From: Nothophaeocryptopus gaeumannii
Taxonomy: Eukaryota; Ascomycota; Dothideomycetes; Mycosphaerellales; Mycosphaerellaceae
NCBI GenBank assembly: GCA_031771865.1
Contig: JASISA010000042.1
Location: forward strand, 2,163,501-2,227,500
Length of the DNA: 64,000 nucleotides
Direction of reading: 5' to 3'
Shown here: positions 1 through 10,559 of the stretch, one piece after another
Position numbering within the stretch: the stretch's first letter is position 1
Layout of the letters: each line of letters begins with the position of its first letter
Notes under the pieces: generated by a model
Seen by the model: the letters and a program-made list of their open reading frames with translations, nothing else
Database searches by the model: none
Told to the model about the DNA's origin: nothing
Made by a program: the position numbers and the translations under genes

Positions 1-476
1 TCCAATGATTCGAAGATTACTACGCCAGTCCGGAAGACCCTCGTCATCGTTCACCACAAGCAAGCATTGCGGCCCTTTCAAAACTTTTATGTCCTCCGGC
101 TCCGCAGTTTACTCATTCAGGCATGATTAGTCTACGGAGCATTGATCGGTACGAAGCGACAGCAAGGTCTGGACCCCACAGATTCGGGGGGATCCCGAAG
201 GAGTGGCTCAAGTGTAAGCCTTCCACAGGCACTAGACCGCCGTTTGAAACAGGATCGACCATCGTCTGCGGTTTATGTCATTCTTCTTGATCACCGATTC
301 AGGGACATTGTCCGTTCTACGTGGATTGGGGAAGAGATCTGAGCTTCATCGCCGACCCGTGCCTTCGTGTGTTCTCTCAGCATCAACCTGGAAAGTCGTC
401 AGGCAGCTGCGACTGATGAAACTGCCGCCGTTCCTTCTATTCTTGTATTATAATATCCGGTCTGCAACTCCTGCAG
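1..476 (+). promoter_or_regulatory. 5' region of the aminopeptidase gene
   Basis: No convincing gene is seen here; short overlapping reading frames lack motifs. A TATA-like run (tattataat) lies at about 446-454, only about 25 bp before the ATG at 477. If it is the TATA element, transcription may begin downstream of 477 and the ATG at 720 would be the real start. Confidence 0.35.
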
Positions 477-3371
477 ATGCGCTCTTTCCACTCACTTCGG
501 CCCGCTGCGCGGGTTCTTGGCCGGAACAACTGCCCCTCCACCTCCCACAATAGCGCACTGAGACCCGCATCGATCCTTCCTACTCACGCGACACGCACCT
601 ACACCAACCCGCCGCTTCCCGCAATCGATTCGCCCAGAAACATCCGAGGTTTGCGTCGAACGCATAGCCCACTCCGCCGGCTTCGTGAGATCCGGCGACA
701 CTGCTCGACTCGAAGAAAGATGTGCCGCAAAGAGGCGGACACGGCCGATGCCAACTTGGACATTTCGAAGGGGAGAGAAGTGCTGCCCAAGAATGTGAAG
801 CCGCTTCACTACAACGTGACGCTGGAGCCGAACTTCGAGACGTTCAAGTACGATGGCACAGTGGAGATTGAGTTAGACGTGGTGGAGGATACCAAGTCGA
901 TTTCGGTCAATGCTGTAGAGATCGATGTCAAGGAGACCAGGATTGAGGCTGGAGGGAGCACAATCACCTCGTCGCCCAAGCTGACCTACGACGAAGATTC
1001 CCAAACGACAAAGATCGATTTCGACCAGACGATCCCTGCAGGCACCAAGGCGAAGCTGGTACAGAAGTTTGTTGGATCTCTCAATGACAACATGGCTGGC
1101 TTCTACCGATCCTCGTACAAAGCCGAAAATGGAGAAGATGCGTACATTGCGACTACACAAATGGAGCCCACAGACTGCCGGAGAGCATTCCCATGTTTTG
1201 ATGAGCCAGCACTGAAGGCTACCTTTACCGTGACCTTGATTGCGGACGAGAAGATGACCTGCTTGAGCAATATGGACGTGGTTGGCACGAAGGAGGTGGA
1301 CTCTGCACAGACAGGCAAGAAGCGAAAGGCTGTGACTTTCAACAAGACACCTCTTATGTCGACCTACCTTTTGGCCTTCATCGTCGGAGAGCTCAAGGTG
1401 CTGGAGAACAACGACTTCCGCGTGCCCGTACGGGTCTTCTGCACGCCAGACAAGGAAATTGACCACGGAAAGTTCTCTGCCAAGCTTGCTGCCCAGACAC
1501 TGGACTTCTACGAGAAGCAGTTCGCGAGCGAGTTCCCACTGCCAAAGATGGACATGGTCGCTATTCCCGACTTCTCTGCCGGGGCCATGGAGAACTGGGG
1601 TCTGGTCACGTACCGAGTCGTCGATTTGCTCTTGGACGAGCAGAATGTCAGCGCCTCGATCAAGCAGCGCGTGGCTGAGGTCGTACAGCACGAGCTTGCT
1701 CACCAATGGTTCGGAAACCTCGTGACAATGGACTTCTGGGATGGTTTGTGGCTCAACGAAGGATTTGCCACCTGGATGTCCTGGTACAGCTGCAACGTCT
1801 TCTACCCAGAGTGGGAGGTGTGGCAGAGCTATGTCACCGACAATCTCCAATCTGCGCTCGGCCTGGACTCTCTGCGTAGTTCGCATCCCATCGAGGTCCC
1901 AGTCAAGCGCGCAGACGAGATCAACCAGATCTTCGACGCCATCTCCTACTCGAAAGGCTCTTGTGTGCTGCGCATGATCTCCAAATACCTCGGCGAAGAT
2001 GTCTTTATGGAGGGCATTCGACGCTATCTGAAGAAGCATGCGTACGGCAACACCCAGACCGGCGACCTGTGGGCAGCACTCAGTGATGCGAGCGGCAAGG
2101 ACGTCGAGCGTGTTGCTGATGTCTGGACCAAGAATGTCGGGTTCCCAGTCGTTACGGTGACGGAAGACGCCGCAAAGAGTTCAATTCACGTCAAGCAGAA
2201 CCGCTTCCTACGAACAGCTGACGTGAAGCCGGAAGAGGATCAGACATTGTACCCAGTCTTCCTGGGGCTCAGAACGAAAGATGGCATCGACGAGGAGCTC
2301 ACCTTGAACCAGCGCGAGGCCGACTTCAAGGTTCCGGATCTTGGTTTCTTCAAATTGAACGCCGATCACTCTGGCATCTACCGGACCTCCTACAGCTCAG
2401 AACGACTTCAGAAGCTTGGAGAAAACGCCAAGGCCGGTCTGCTGAGCATCGAAGACCGCGCCGGTATGATTGCAGACGCCGGTGCTCTCTCGGCTGCCGG
2501 CTATCAAAGGACCGACGGCCTCCTGTCGCTGGTCAAGGGCTTCAACACCGAGCCGGCCTTTGTCGTCTGGGATGAGATCACCGCACGTGTCGGTGCTGTC
2601 CGCGCTGCCTGGATCTTTGAGGATGACAAGACGAAGGATGCACTCAAGGCCTTCCAGCGGGATATTGTTAGTGAGATGGCGCAAAAACTTGGCTGGGAGT
2701 TCAGTGAGAAGGATGGCCATATTGAACAACAATTCAAGGCGCTCATGTTCGGCAATGCCGCTTCTTCTGGCGACGAGAAGGCCAAGAAGGCCGCTTTCGA
2801 CATGTTTGAGAAGTTTGCTGCTGGCGACCGCGCGGCGCTTCATCCAAACCTTCGCGGCTCAGTGTATGCTGTCGTTCTCCAGTACGGCGGTAAGAAGGAG
2901 TACGATGCCCTAGTAAAGGAGTACGAAACGGCCGCTTCTAGCGATGAGCGTAACGCCGCACTTCGTACTCTCGGCCGCGCGCGCGATCCGGAGCTCATCC
3001 AGCGTACTTTGGCCTATTCATTGAGCAAGCATGTCAAGGAGCAGGATGTATACCTGCCTCTGGCGGGTCTCCGAGCCCATAAAGAGGGTATCGAGGCGTT
3101 TTGGGCGTGGATGAAGGAGAACTGGGATCTTCTCAAACAGAAGATGCCTCCCAGCTTCACTCTCTTGGGCAGCGTCGTTTCTATGGCTACGAGCTCCTTT
3201 ACGACGCCTCAGCAGCTTGAGGATGTGGAGAGATTCTTTGAGGACAAGTCGACCAAGGGGTTCGATCGCAATCTTGCCCAGTCGCGTGATGCGGTCAAAG
3301 CTAAAATTGGCTGGATTAGCAGAGACAAGCAGGCGGTCGAGGCGTGGCTGAAGGAGAATAAGTATTTATAG
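477..3371 (+). CDS. ape2: M1-family zinc aminopeptidase (Ape2/Aap1, puromycin-sensitive type)
   Basis: Uninterrupted 964-codon frame. It removes N-terminal residues from peptides and belongs to the gluzincin M1 family. Visible motifs are the exopeptidase signature GAMEN at residues 369-373, the zinc site HELAH at 405-409 and the downstream NEGFA glutamate ligand. An ERAP1-like C-terminal domain follows to the end. About 885 residues follow Met82 (ATG at 720, MCRKEAD...), close to the usual length for fungal Ape2. The first 81 residues are rich in Arg, Ser and Pro and lack acidic clusters, so they could be a mitochondrial presequence (yeast APE2 makes alternative forms) or untranslated leader. 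No introns are seen. RIP-damaged repeats begin within about 160 bp of the stop codon, yet the gene itself looks undamaged. Confidence 0.95.
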   Translation: MRSFHSLRPAARVLGRNNCPSTSHNSALRPASILPTHATRTYTNPPLPAIDSPRNIRGLRRTHSPLRRLREIRRHCSTRRKMCRKEADTADANLDISKGREVLPKNVKPLHYNVTLEPNFETFKYDGTVEIELDVVEDTKSISVNAVEIDVKETRIEAGGSTITSSPKLTYDEDSQTTKIDFDQTIPAGTKAKLVQKFVGSLNDNMAGFYRSSYKAENGEDAYIATTQMEPTDCRRAFPCFDEPALKATFTVTLIADEKMTCLSNMDVVGTKEVDSAQTGKKRKAVTFNKTPLMSTYLLAFIVGELKVLENNDFRVPVRVFCTPDKEIDHGKFSAKLAAQTLDFYEKQFASEFPLPKMDMVAIPDFSAGAMENWGLVTYRVVDLLLDEQNVSASIKQRVAEVVQHELAHQWFGNLVTMDFWDGLWLNEGFATWMSWYSCNVFYPEWEVWQSYVTDNLQSALGLDSLRSSHPIEVPVKRADEINQIFDAISYSKGSCVLRMISKYLGEDVFMEGIRRYLKKHAYGNTQTGDLWAALSDASGKDVERVADVWTKNVGFPVVTVTEDAAKSSIHVKQNRFLRTADVKPEEDQTLYPVFLGLRTKDGIDEELTLNQREADFKVPDLGFFKLNADHSGIYRTSYSSERLQKLGENAKAGLLSIEDRAGMIADAGALSAAGYQRTDGLLSLVKGFNTEPAFVVWDEITARVGAVRAAWIFEDDKTKDALKAFQRDIVSEMAQKLGWEFSEKDGHIEQQFKALMFGNAASSGDEKAKKAAFDMFEKFAAGDRAALHPNLRGSVYAVVLQYGGKKEYDALVKEYETAASSDERNAALRTLGRARDPELIQRTLAYSLSKHVKEQDVYLPLAGLRAHKEGIEAFWAWMKENWDLLKQKMPPSFTLLGSVVSMATSSFTTPQQLEDVERFFEDKSTKGFDRNLAQSRDAVKAKIGWISRDKQAVEAWLKENKYL

Positions 3372-4155
3372 ATTCTAGAGTGTTTCTCCAGGATCGAGGG
3401 AGGGAAAATGCGAGTGGGTAGAAAGCCCGTGGGTAGTATATAGAAAATTAAATAAGAGAGTGTCTACTTAGAGGCGGACATGGAGCTGAAGTCGCCTTCT
3501 AGCACACCCAATTTGGGCCTCGACAGCCGGTATTTCTAATGCTATACGGCGGTTTCTAATAATGCCTTCGAGGTTTAGAGCGTAGACTATAGGGGTAGAT
3601 ATCGACTTCGCAGGTCTTAAAACAGTATGCGAGGATAAGAGAGCCCTCGCTAAGCGGCGGGAAATCTATCTAATATCTTAGAGTAGCGTCCGATTTTAAC
3701 CTGGATATCTAGTACTACTATCCCCCTACGACGGCAAAGCTTTACTATATAGCTACTTCGGCTTCGCTAGGCAGTAAGCTAGTAGTAAGGATAAGAGGGA
3801 CTTTACTTAGAACTAGATAAATTATATACTATAGTAACCTTAAGGGCTAGTATTCGTCTAGAATATAGTGAATTTTATACTTCTAGAACGATATTAGACC
3901 TTATTCTTAAGTTTTAGATTCTAGACTATATACCTTAGGTTAACTTCTATAAGATTAGGTATATAGTAGTATATAGAATACTCTTAAACTATTCATAGTA
4001 CTAAGCAAATCTTACTACTATAGAGGCTCTACTAATCTATATAGCTAAATAAATATATAAAAGTATAGTAGAGAGGAAAATCTAAAAGAAAATTATTATA
4101 TATTCTATATTTAGAAAGAATTAGTTCTATACTAGTATTAGAGATATATTCTAGC
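3372..4155. repeat. RIP-degraded AT-rich sequence of unknown origin
   Basis: After about 150 bp of ordinary 3' flank the composition changes to CTA/TAG-rich, AT-rich DNA with no open frame. It is the 5' flank into which LINE-A inserted. I cannot assign it to an element family; the continuation on the other side of LINE-A (6435-6931) is similar. Confidence 0.6.
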
Positions 4156-4168
4156 TACTAGTAAAGTA
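4156..4168. repeat. Target-site duplication, left copy, LINE-A
   Basis: The 13-mer tactagtaaagta recurs exactly at 6422-6434, directly after the ATT tail. It marks LINE-A as one inserted unit. Confidence 0.8.
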
Positions 4169-4224
4169 GGCCAGCGACGAGAAGTACCTGTACGTGGTGC
4201 TGGCTACGAACCTGCGCACTCGCT

Positions 4225-5181
4225 ATGTAGAGCCAAATCTTCTTAGATGGAGCGGGAGTAGTGGAGTGCGACTTCCGGGCGCATTTTGATGCTGTGCGGC
4301 GGCGCCAAGACTACACCGAACAGAGGACTACCATTAAAACGGGTATGAAAACCATCCGACAGCAGCTTACTCGTGTAGGAAACGAGTCCGCTCTTCCTAC
4401 GAAGCGTACAGGGGAGCCGCGGAACCCGATTGCCTAAGCTGCGGACAGGACACCTCTAGTACACAAGAGAATCGATACACGTCTTCGGAAGGAACTTGAC
4501 GAAACTACATCGAGGCGCGTCTGTTAAGGCCGGCTGTTTACGCGTTATGCACTTAGGGTAGACGGAGTTGAAGAGCTTGGAGTACAGCGTTAGTTAGCGG
4601 GCAATGGAATAGGCACGAAGACCGTAAGGGCCTATTAATTACTCAAGTGCGGGTAGGAGGGTTTTATCTGGGTCAGCACAGGACACCTAGTCCAGCGGTT
4701 GGACAGAAGAGCTTGGGGACACTGGATGCAACACATAGAGGAGCGGGTAGGCGGGGTCACAGAGAGGCGGGCAGTGGCAGCGGAGGAAGGGGATAGAAGG
4801 AGGCGTGCGAGGGGACATTGCGTATTAGTTAGTAGGTAGAAACGCAAGGAGGTAGTTGCCCGGCGAGGAACTACTATCCGAGCAAACCTGCGAGACGTAG
4901 CTAGCTATATCCAAAGAGATGCGGTATAGTAACGCGAAGGGAGTCGCTCTCCTAGGGCGTAGTAGGCAATAGCAGCGACTGAGACACTGTCTGCCTAGCC
5001 TAAGACGACGGATGCGCACGTCGGTCTTGGAAGAGAAGCGAACGGTATGCATGCGGCGCAAACCGAAGGAGCGTAACCAAGGCTTAAGGAGCAAACAGGG
5101 TATAGAGCGTAGGAAGAGAGGCTTCGGGGCCTGGGCCTCTCCCTCGAAACATTGGGGTATGTAGTAAGCTGTTCGCAGTAA
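4225..5181 (+). pseudogene. Decayed ~318-codon ORF in the 5' module of LINE-A, unknown protein
   Basis: This frame runs the whole module from an ATG at 4225 to a TAA at 5179-5181. It is interrupted only by TAG and TAA codons, never TGA, as expected if Gln codons CAG/CAA were mutated by RIP. The other two frames contain TGA stops. The inferred product is basic and rich in Arg, Glu and Ala, with helix-like stretches; I recognise no domain. The terminal TAA sits within 2-3 bp of where LINE-A and LINE-B diverge. LINE-B carries the same module at about 19306-20330 with the ATG mutated to ATA. In Magnaporthe a comparable module (WEIRD) is fused to the LINE MGL; whether this one is homologous is untested. 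Confidence 0.55.
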
Positions 5182-5311
5182 GAGTCGAGACCTTCGTGTA
5201 GGAAAACGCGGGTAGGACTTGTTACCCTACCTTATGTAGCTCCGGTGTGATTTCAGATCCACCCCGTAGGGTAGATCTGTCGTTAGCCGGGGATTCGTAA
5301 TTATATGCCTG

Positions 5312-6421
5312 CTCAATAATTAGGCTAGCAGTAATGCACGGGAGCGAGGTATGGATAGTAGGAAAGGAGACTAGAATCTCAAAAATGCTCTAACAAAAGC
5401 TACGGGTAATGCAGAATAGATTCCTACGGATAATCCTTGGGGCCTACCGAGCTACACTAACGCGACTATTACACAAAGAACTCTAGATCGAAGACATTAC
5501 CGAGTATAGGAAGAGAACTGCTATAGCTGTAATAGCTGCGTAGAGGCAGAGGCCGGATATACACTAGGCCATGCAAGAGCTAAAGGGGCGGATCCTACTA
5601 AAGTGCGGACAACTTAGGGCATATAGCAGACGCCTAAGAAAACCATACAGCTCGCCACTAGAGCAGATAGACGAGCAGGCTACTATCCTACGGTCCCAGC
5701 TCTCTCACATAGACAGAGTAGATCCAAAGAAGACTCGGAAAGCAATATAGACTATCCTCTAGGGCTAGTATGAGCGGGACGAGTTACAGAAGTGGGACAA
5801 TGCTAGGCGCGAAGAAATCCTCCTACTCGCGTTCAGGACTCTATAGAACACCAATACCCGGGAGCTTTATCGAGGGCTTAGCAAAGCCTAGGCCGCGATA
5901 GTGTTCCAGATACAGTCAGAGACAATTGGCCTTCCTCACTTCCTCCACAAGGTTGGGGTGCCCGACACTAGCCCCTACTGCGAATGTGGAGATAGAGGGA
6001 CAGCTCGACACTACCTTGCCTACTGTACAAACATGCGAGAGAGTAGAAGGGAACTCATCTTAGCCACTAGATGCCAGGACGCGAGAAGATGGCTTACTAA
6101 GTTTCCTAGACAAACCGCAGCGTGGGCAATAAGGCATCTGACAATTCGAGTGGACCCTCAAACATCTCCTAGAGCAGGCCGGAGATCTCGAACCCAAGTA
6201 AGGAGGATGATGTTAACTCTAGCGTGTTAGCCAGCTGCCTACAGGCAAACATATTAGTTCTATAGTACCTAAGATGCAGTAGGGTATAAGGCATAATAGA
6301 GAAGGGAGGAAGTTTTACGCTGTAGGCACTTTCTATAGGGTTTTCTTTTACAACATGTAGATATGCTAGAAGGGGCACGGCCTGTAGCTAGCTCGAATAC
6401 ATTTATTATTATTATTATTAT
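5312..6421 (+). pseudogene. 3' fragment of LINE ORF2 plus 3' UTR and ATT tail (LINE-A)
   Basis: Corresponds to LINE-C from about 25262 to its end: the post-RT region, the C-terminal Cys-His motif (CECGDRGTARHYLAYC) and the 3' UTR. Positions 5312-5880 carry many transitions against LINE-C, whereas about 5890-6110 is almost identical. At 6095 LINE-A keeps a TGG where LINE-C has a TGA stop, so LINE-C has also been hit. Confidence 0.8.
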
Positions 6422-6434
6422 TACTAGTAAAGTA
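6422..6434. repeat. Target-site duplication, right copy, LINE-A
   Basis: Exact copy of 4156-4168 immediately after the ATT microsatellite tail. Confidence 0.8.
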
Positions 6435-6931
6435 TCTATTTATTAAAGTTATAGACTTAAAATATATATACTAAGAGGGAATAAAAAGAGTCTAGAGAAA
6501 GCTAGAGAAATAAGCTTAGAGATAAAGAAAGCTAGAGAATACTAGTTAGAGCTAGATAAAGTCTAGGAAAAGCTAGATAAAGCTTAAAAGATAGGAATTT
6601 ACTATCTAGAGAGTAATACTCTATAGACTAAAGTATAAGTAGTTTATACTATAAGGAAGATATTCTTAAAGTATTATAAAACTATAAGGAGTAGGTAAGA
6701 ATCTAAGCTTAGTATATAACTACTACCTAAGGTAATACTTAGTAGGCTTAGTAAACCTCTATATTAGCTCTATATACTATATATAGCCTAGACTCCTTAT
6801 TAAATGTATATAATTTATAATACGCCTCTAACTACCTATTTACTAACTATATTATAGAGTATTTAATCTATATATTAAGGCGAATAGCTAGTTAGAGTAT
6901 TATAAGAAGAAATATAGCTAAGAAATAAGTA
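6435..6931. repeat. RIP-degraded AT-rich sequence
   Basis: AT-rich with many TAG/CTA triplets. One plus-strand frame reads as a Lys/Glu-rich coiled-coil-like stretch (about 6480-6590) interrupted by TAG codons, perhaps the tail of a transposase. Not assigned. It ends at the TA dinucleotide flanking the next element. Confidence 0.5.
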
Positions 6932-8777
6932 ACGTAATCGGTGGGGAAGCTGCGTAGGTAGGGAAGCTGTGTCCGGATTTCTAATCTACTACCTTTCAAT
7001 TCGACCCACGCAGCCGCACTACAATGCAGTCTGAATCTGAGTCACTAAATACATTCTCAAGTACTTCAACTTCCTGCTCCTCAATTTCTACAGCTACAGG
7101 TTGTGTGCGGCGCCGCTTGCGTGAAGTTTTATCTACTGTCGCCCTCTCTACCTCGCAGGCTATCTCTAGTACTTCTTGGGTACTAAACACAATCTTACCC
7201 TTCAATGCGACTCGCTTGCCTATATTTCGTTTCTTCCGGGTCTGAAGTAGCTCCCTCTGCTTTGTTAGCTCTATACGAAGTGTAGTATTCTTACTGCATA
7301 ACGCTTCTAAAGCCTAAGTTAGTCGAGAGATGTAGCGCTTAACTAGCGTTAGGAGGTTAGTAGCGCTCTAAATAGTAGTAAGACATAACGCATTTGCCTC
7401 ACGTAGCTCTATACTATCTAGAGGATTACTCTAAAGTAGCGAGAGGTCGAGACCGAGTAGTGTTACTATATTATACGGCTCTAAAGCCTAAGAAGCCCGT
7501 AGTATAGGTAGCTTCTCGAGTACCACGATTAGTAACAAGGGCCATAGACTAGTCGCTTTGAAGCTAGAGCGGATATTTGACGAATGTAGCGTAGACTGCC
7601 TTGCGCGGATGTATATACGCGTCTACTCGCTACGTGCAATACGGCCTACGTCGAGTCGTGAAGCTACGTCGGTCTTAGTAGCAAGCGCGCGCTTTAGTAG
7701 CGAGAACACGCTTATATCGAGTAGCTAAAGCACGTGCGACGTATGCAGTAGTAGGATTAGAAGGTCAATCGCATGCTCTATATAGTACGAAATCACATTT
7801 GTAGTAATATAGCTACTATGGCCGTCTATAACTAAAAGTCGTCGCTGTACCTAGCTAGTTAGCTTTGTGGATAGCTCGAAAATAGTAGTTAGCTACTTAT
7901 ATGTATAGCTGTTAGACGTCCAACTACTATTGCTTGTTGAGAACCTCTAGTCCAGTAGCGTGTCTACTAGTATCTAGGCTGTATTAGTGTACTTTACCTT
8001 GAAAATAACTAGTAGTAGAATTGCAACGCTAGTAGTACTAATACACTTAATCGCTATTATCCACTCCTATTAGCTATTAATAACCTTCTAGCTTAATTGC
8101 TCTCGGATATTAACTAATGCCCTTAATAACTAACTTATACTAATAGCAAATCCAGACTCGTCTATATTGTAAATATAGTCTAGGGGGTAGTAATACTAGA
8201 TTTAAAGCTTAGCGATAGTATTAAACCACGTCTTTACTATAGTAGCATTTACTATAGTATGTCGTACGCTCTTAATCTACCGTGTCTAGACGCCTTGGAT
8301 CTTAGAGTATCGCGCGTAGAAGCGCTAGGTCTATTAGTTACTAATTAGTCGTAAGGTAGAGGGTAGTAACTACGTAAGCTAAAGGTAGGACTAGTAGACT
8401 TCCTTAGCTGATTCTATAAGTAACCTTAGAGATATTGGAAATCCAGTCTAGTAAAGTCGCGATATCTATCGTACTAGTATCTACTCTTTAGTATTTGAAA
8501 GTATCTAACTAGGTTCGTAGGCGTGCGATCGTGAAGTAGTACTAGTAAGGCGAGCTTAGAGAGTAGAGGCTAGTATAGAGAAGGTAAGAGTAGTAGCGCG
8601 AACGGAGTCGTATTCCTTTCCTTTATATACTACGATTACTACCTAGATATTAGCTTTAATCTAACCGCTTGCTTTAACAAACGGGCTATATTTAAGTATA
8701 TAGTAATAGATAAAAGGTAGTGGGTTGGAAATCCGTGTATAGCTTCCCTACCTACGTAGCTTCCCTACCGATTACGT
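6932..8777 (-). mobile_element. pogo/Fot1-type (Tc1/mariner superfamily) DNA transposon, RIP-degraded
   Basis: Terminal inverted repeats of about 65 bp: the left end begins acgtaatcggtggggaagct at 6932 and the right end is its reverse complement ending at 8777, with few mismatches. A TA dinucleotide lies on each side (6930-6931 and 8778-8779), the Tc1/mariner target duplication. Within each repeat the 11-mer gtagggaagct occurs twice. The transposase is on the minus strand; the DDE box with its first Asp reads NIDESGFAI near 8148-8172, and a C-terminal remnant rich in Asp, Glu and Ser lies at 6996-7205. Multiple TAG/TAA stops make it non-coding. Confidence 0.85.
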
Positions 8778-8779
8778 TA

Positions 8780-10170
8780 TATTAGTATATTATACCTAGG
8801 ATAACCTATTAAGATCTTTATTAAAAACTCGTACTATTAATATACTAGAACGCTATAGATTATTAGATTAAGTAAAAAGCTAACTATATATATCGTTATA
8901 TAAAAGAACTAACTAATTCTAGGTATCTACTAGCTCGCTATTATTATTACTACTATTATAGCTAAAAACCTCTAAGTAGGCCTATTCTATAGTAGATACT
9001 ATTATATATAATAAAGAGTTAGAGACTCTATATACTTAAATTACTAAGCTTATATAGGCTTGAGAGCTTAAGGAGATATCATATATTATAGGTACTAGTC
9101 TACTACTAGGCCTATTACCTAATATACTATAATAGTAATAATAGGCTAATTAATAATAACTATTATCGAAAATCGCTAAGTAAAAGTAACCTTCTAGCCT
9201 AGTAGAGGAAGTAGTAGACTTAGTTTAGTATAAGTAGATAGTAGAGGAACTTAGTCTTTACTATCTTATAGCTATAAAGGGCATGTAGTACTATATAGGA
9301 ACTAATATTATATAGTAATATAAAAGGTAGCCTTCTTATCTCCTAAGAATATTATACCTAAGGCTAATATACTAAGAAATACCTTAGGTAACCTAAAGCT
9401 AGTAGCAAGGGTCTATACTAATCTTCTAGCCTTCTATAACTCTATTAATATCTTAGCTAGAAATAGGAGTCTTTACTTCCTTAAGTATAGCTCTAATTAA
9501 CTCTTCTAAGATCTAGATTAAGCGTTTAACTACTCTATTCTAGAGAGAGTTATAGGCCTTAGTACTATAATTAGAAATACCTAATTCCTCCTCCTACTAA
9601 TAGAGGAGAGTAAGTAATTTAGGAGTATTATCTAATCTAACTACCTTAAGTTTTATAAGAGTCCTTCTCTTTTCCTTAAGCCTCTAATGTATCCTTTTAC
9701 TTAATAAGTAGGAATCCCTATTTCTTCTAAGAGAAGTTATCTATAATCTTGAGCTAGTATTTAAATCTACGTCTTAATAAAGGGAGTAGTCCGTATATAT
9801 CGATTAATATAAGTACTAGGACCTCTTCCTTTTACTAGGTTACCTTTCTAAGGCGCTTCTTTAGTTTTACTAATAAATATACCTAGTATTAGTAGTCTTC
9901 TTTATTCTTTAGTACTAGAATTAGGCTTTAAAGAGTTATAACTTTATAGGCGTTATAAAGTAATCTAGATCCAAGGTAATAAAATCTCCTATACTATAGC
10001 TTCTACTACTTTTATATCTTATCTATTAGAGCTTAGTATAAAGTATACTTTCTCTTCTCTTTCTTAGAGTAATAAGGAAATATCTTTAATAAAGGGGATA
10101 CCTCTATAAAGACGAGTTTAGATAACCTCCTTCTCTAAAGGAGAAGTTAATAAAAATAAGAGTAGTTAAA
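8780..10170 (-). mobile_element. Ty1/Copia retrotransposon remnant (integrase region), RIP-degraded
   Basis: On the minus strand about 9700-9830 reads as a Copia integrase core. The segment LILIDIYGLLP corresponds to the usual HxDLCGPLP region and LKIIDNFS to the xTIIDDFSR region, with stops only at likely former Gln/Trp codons. Positions 9300-9420 fit the segment following the integrase core. No reverse transcriptase or LTRs could be identified. It is bounded by the pogo element and the DIRS-order element. Confidence 0.6.
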
Positions 10171-10278
10171 TAAAAAGGGTCTATACTTAGAGGGCGCTGT
10201 TTCGAATCCCGTAGCTAGGCTATACTTCCCTCCTATATACACATGCCCTCCGTATCCTTAGGCTATAGAACCTTAGCT
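10171..10278 (+). repeat. Split direct repeat A1 (left terminus)
   Basis: Begins taaaaagggtctatacttag and ends ccttagct. It matches A2 at 14730-14841 apart from a few transitions and a short indel. Confidence 0.8.
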
Positions 10279-10559
10279 TTCTATCTATATTTTAGTATAT
10301 TACGAGGCTTCCTATCGAGGTACGTCCGTTATCCAATTTCTAGCTAATTTAGTATACAGCTAGGTACGTAATTGTTATATAGGCGCTAAGGGGCCTAGGA
10401 ACGCGATACGTATTATAAGAGCCGGCTTAGTTACTTACGTGTAGCTACTACGTGCATGCTTGGTATAGTCGATAATAGCTATATCTTTAGTAGACGAGCT
10501 TGAACGAGACTCCTATTTACCTACTATATCGAATTAATATTATACACGTTAGCCTATAC

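Larger units (their letters stand above)
4169..6421 (+). mobile_element. LINE-A: chimeric non-LTR retrotransposon copy
   Basis: A 2.25-kb insertion bounded by a perfect 13-bp target-site duplication and ending in an (ATT)n tail, as expected of target-primed reverse transcription. It has three parts. Positions 4169-5183 are a module shared with LINE-B but absent from full-length LINE-C. Positions 5184-5311 match nothing else I can find here. Positions 5312-6421 are nearly identical to the 3' end of LINE-C (from about 25262), apart from transitions and an ~8-bp deletion near 6137. Many C-to-T/G-to-A changes relative to LINE-C fall at CpA/TpG sites. The copy is dead. Confidence 0.85.

Noticed and set aside
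873..2039. 388-codon minus-strand frame inside the aminopeptidase
   Set aside because: Antisense shadow of a GC-rich conserved gene; no domain and fully overlaps the M1 catalytic region.
4635..5094. Two minus-strand frames in the LINE-A module
   Set aside because: They lie opposite the plus-strand frame interrupted only by TAG/TAA; they lack motifs and their openness reflects loss of antisense stops by RIP.
7024..7245. 73-codon plus-strand frame at the left end of the pogo element
   Set aside because: Antisense to the transposase C-terminal remnant (6996-7205, minus), which fits the element's orientation better.
10190..10230. tRNA B-box-like tttcgaatccc inside repeat A1 (and A2), suggesting a tRNA or SINE
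   Set aside because: The flanking stem does not pair as a T-arm, no A box or cloverleaf can be drawn, and the sequence is explained as a terminal repeat of the DIRS-order element.
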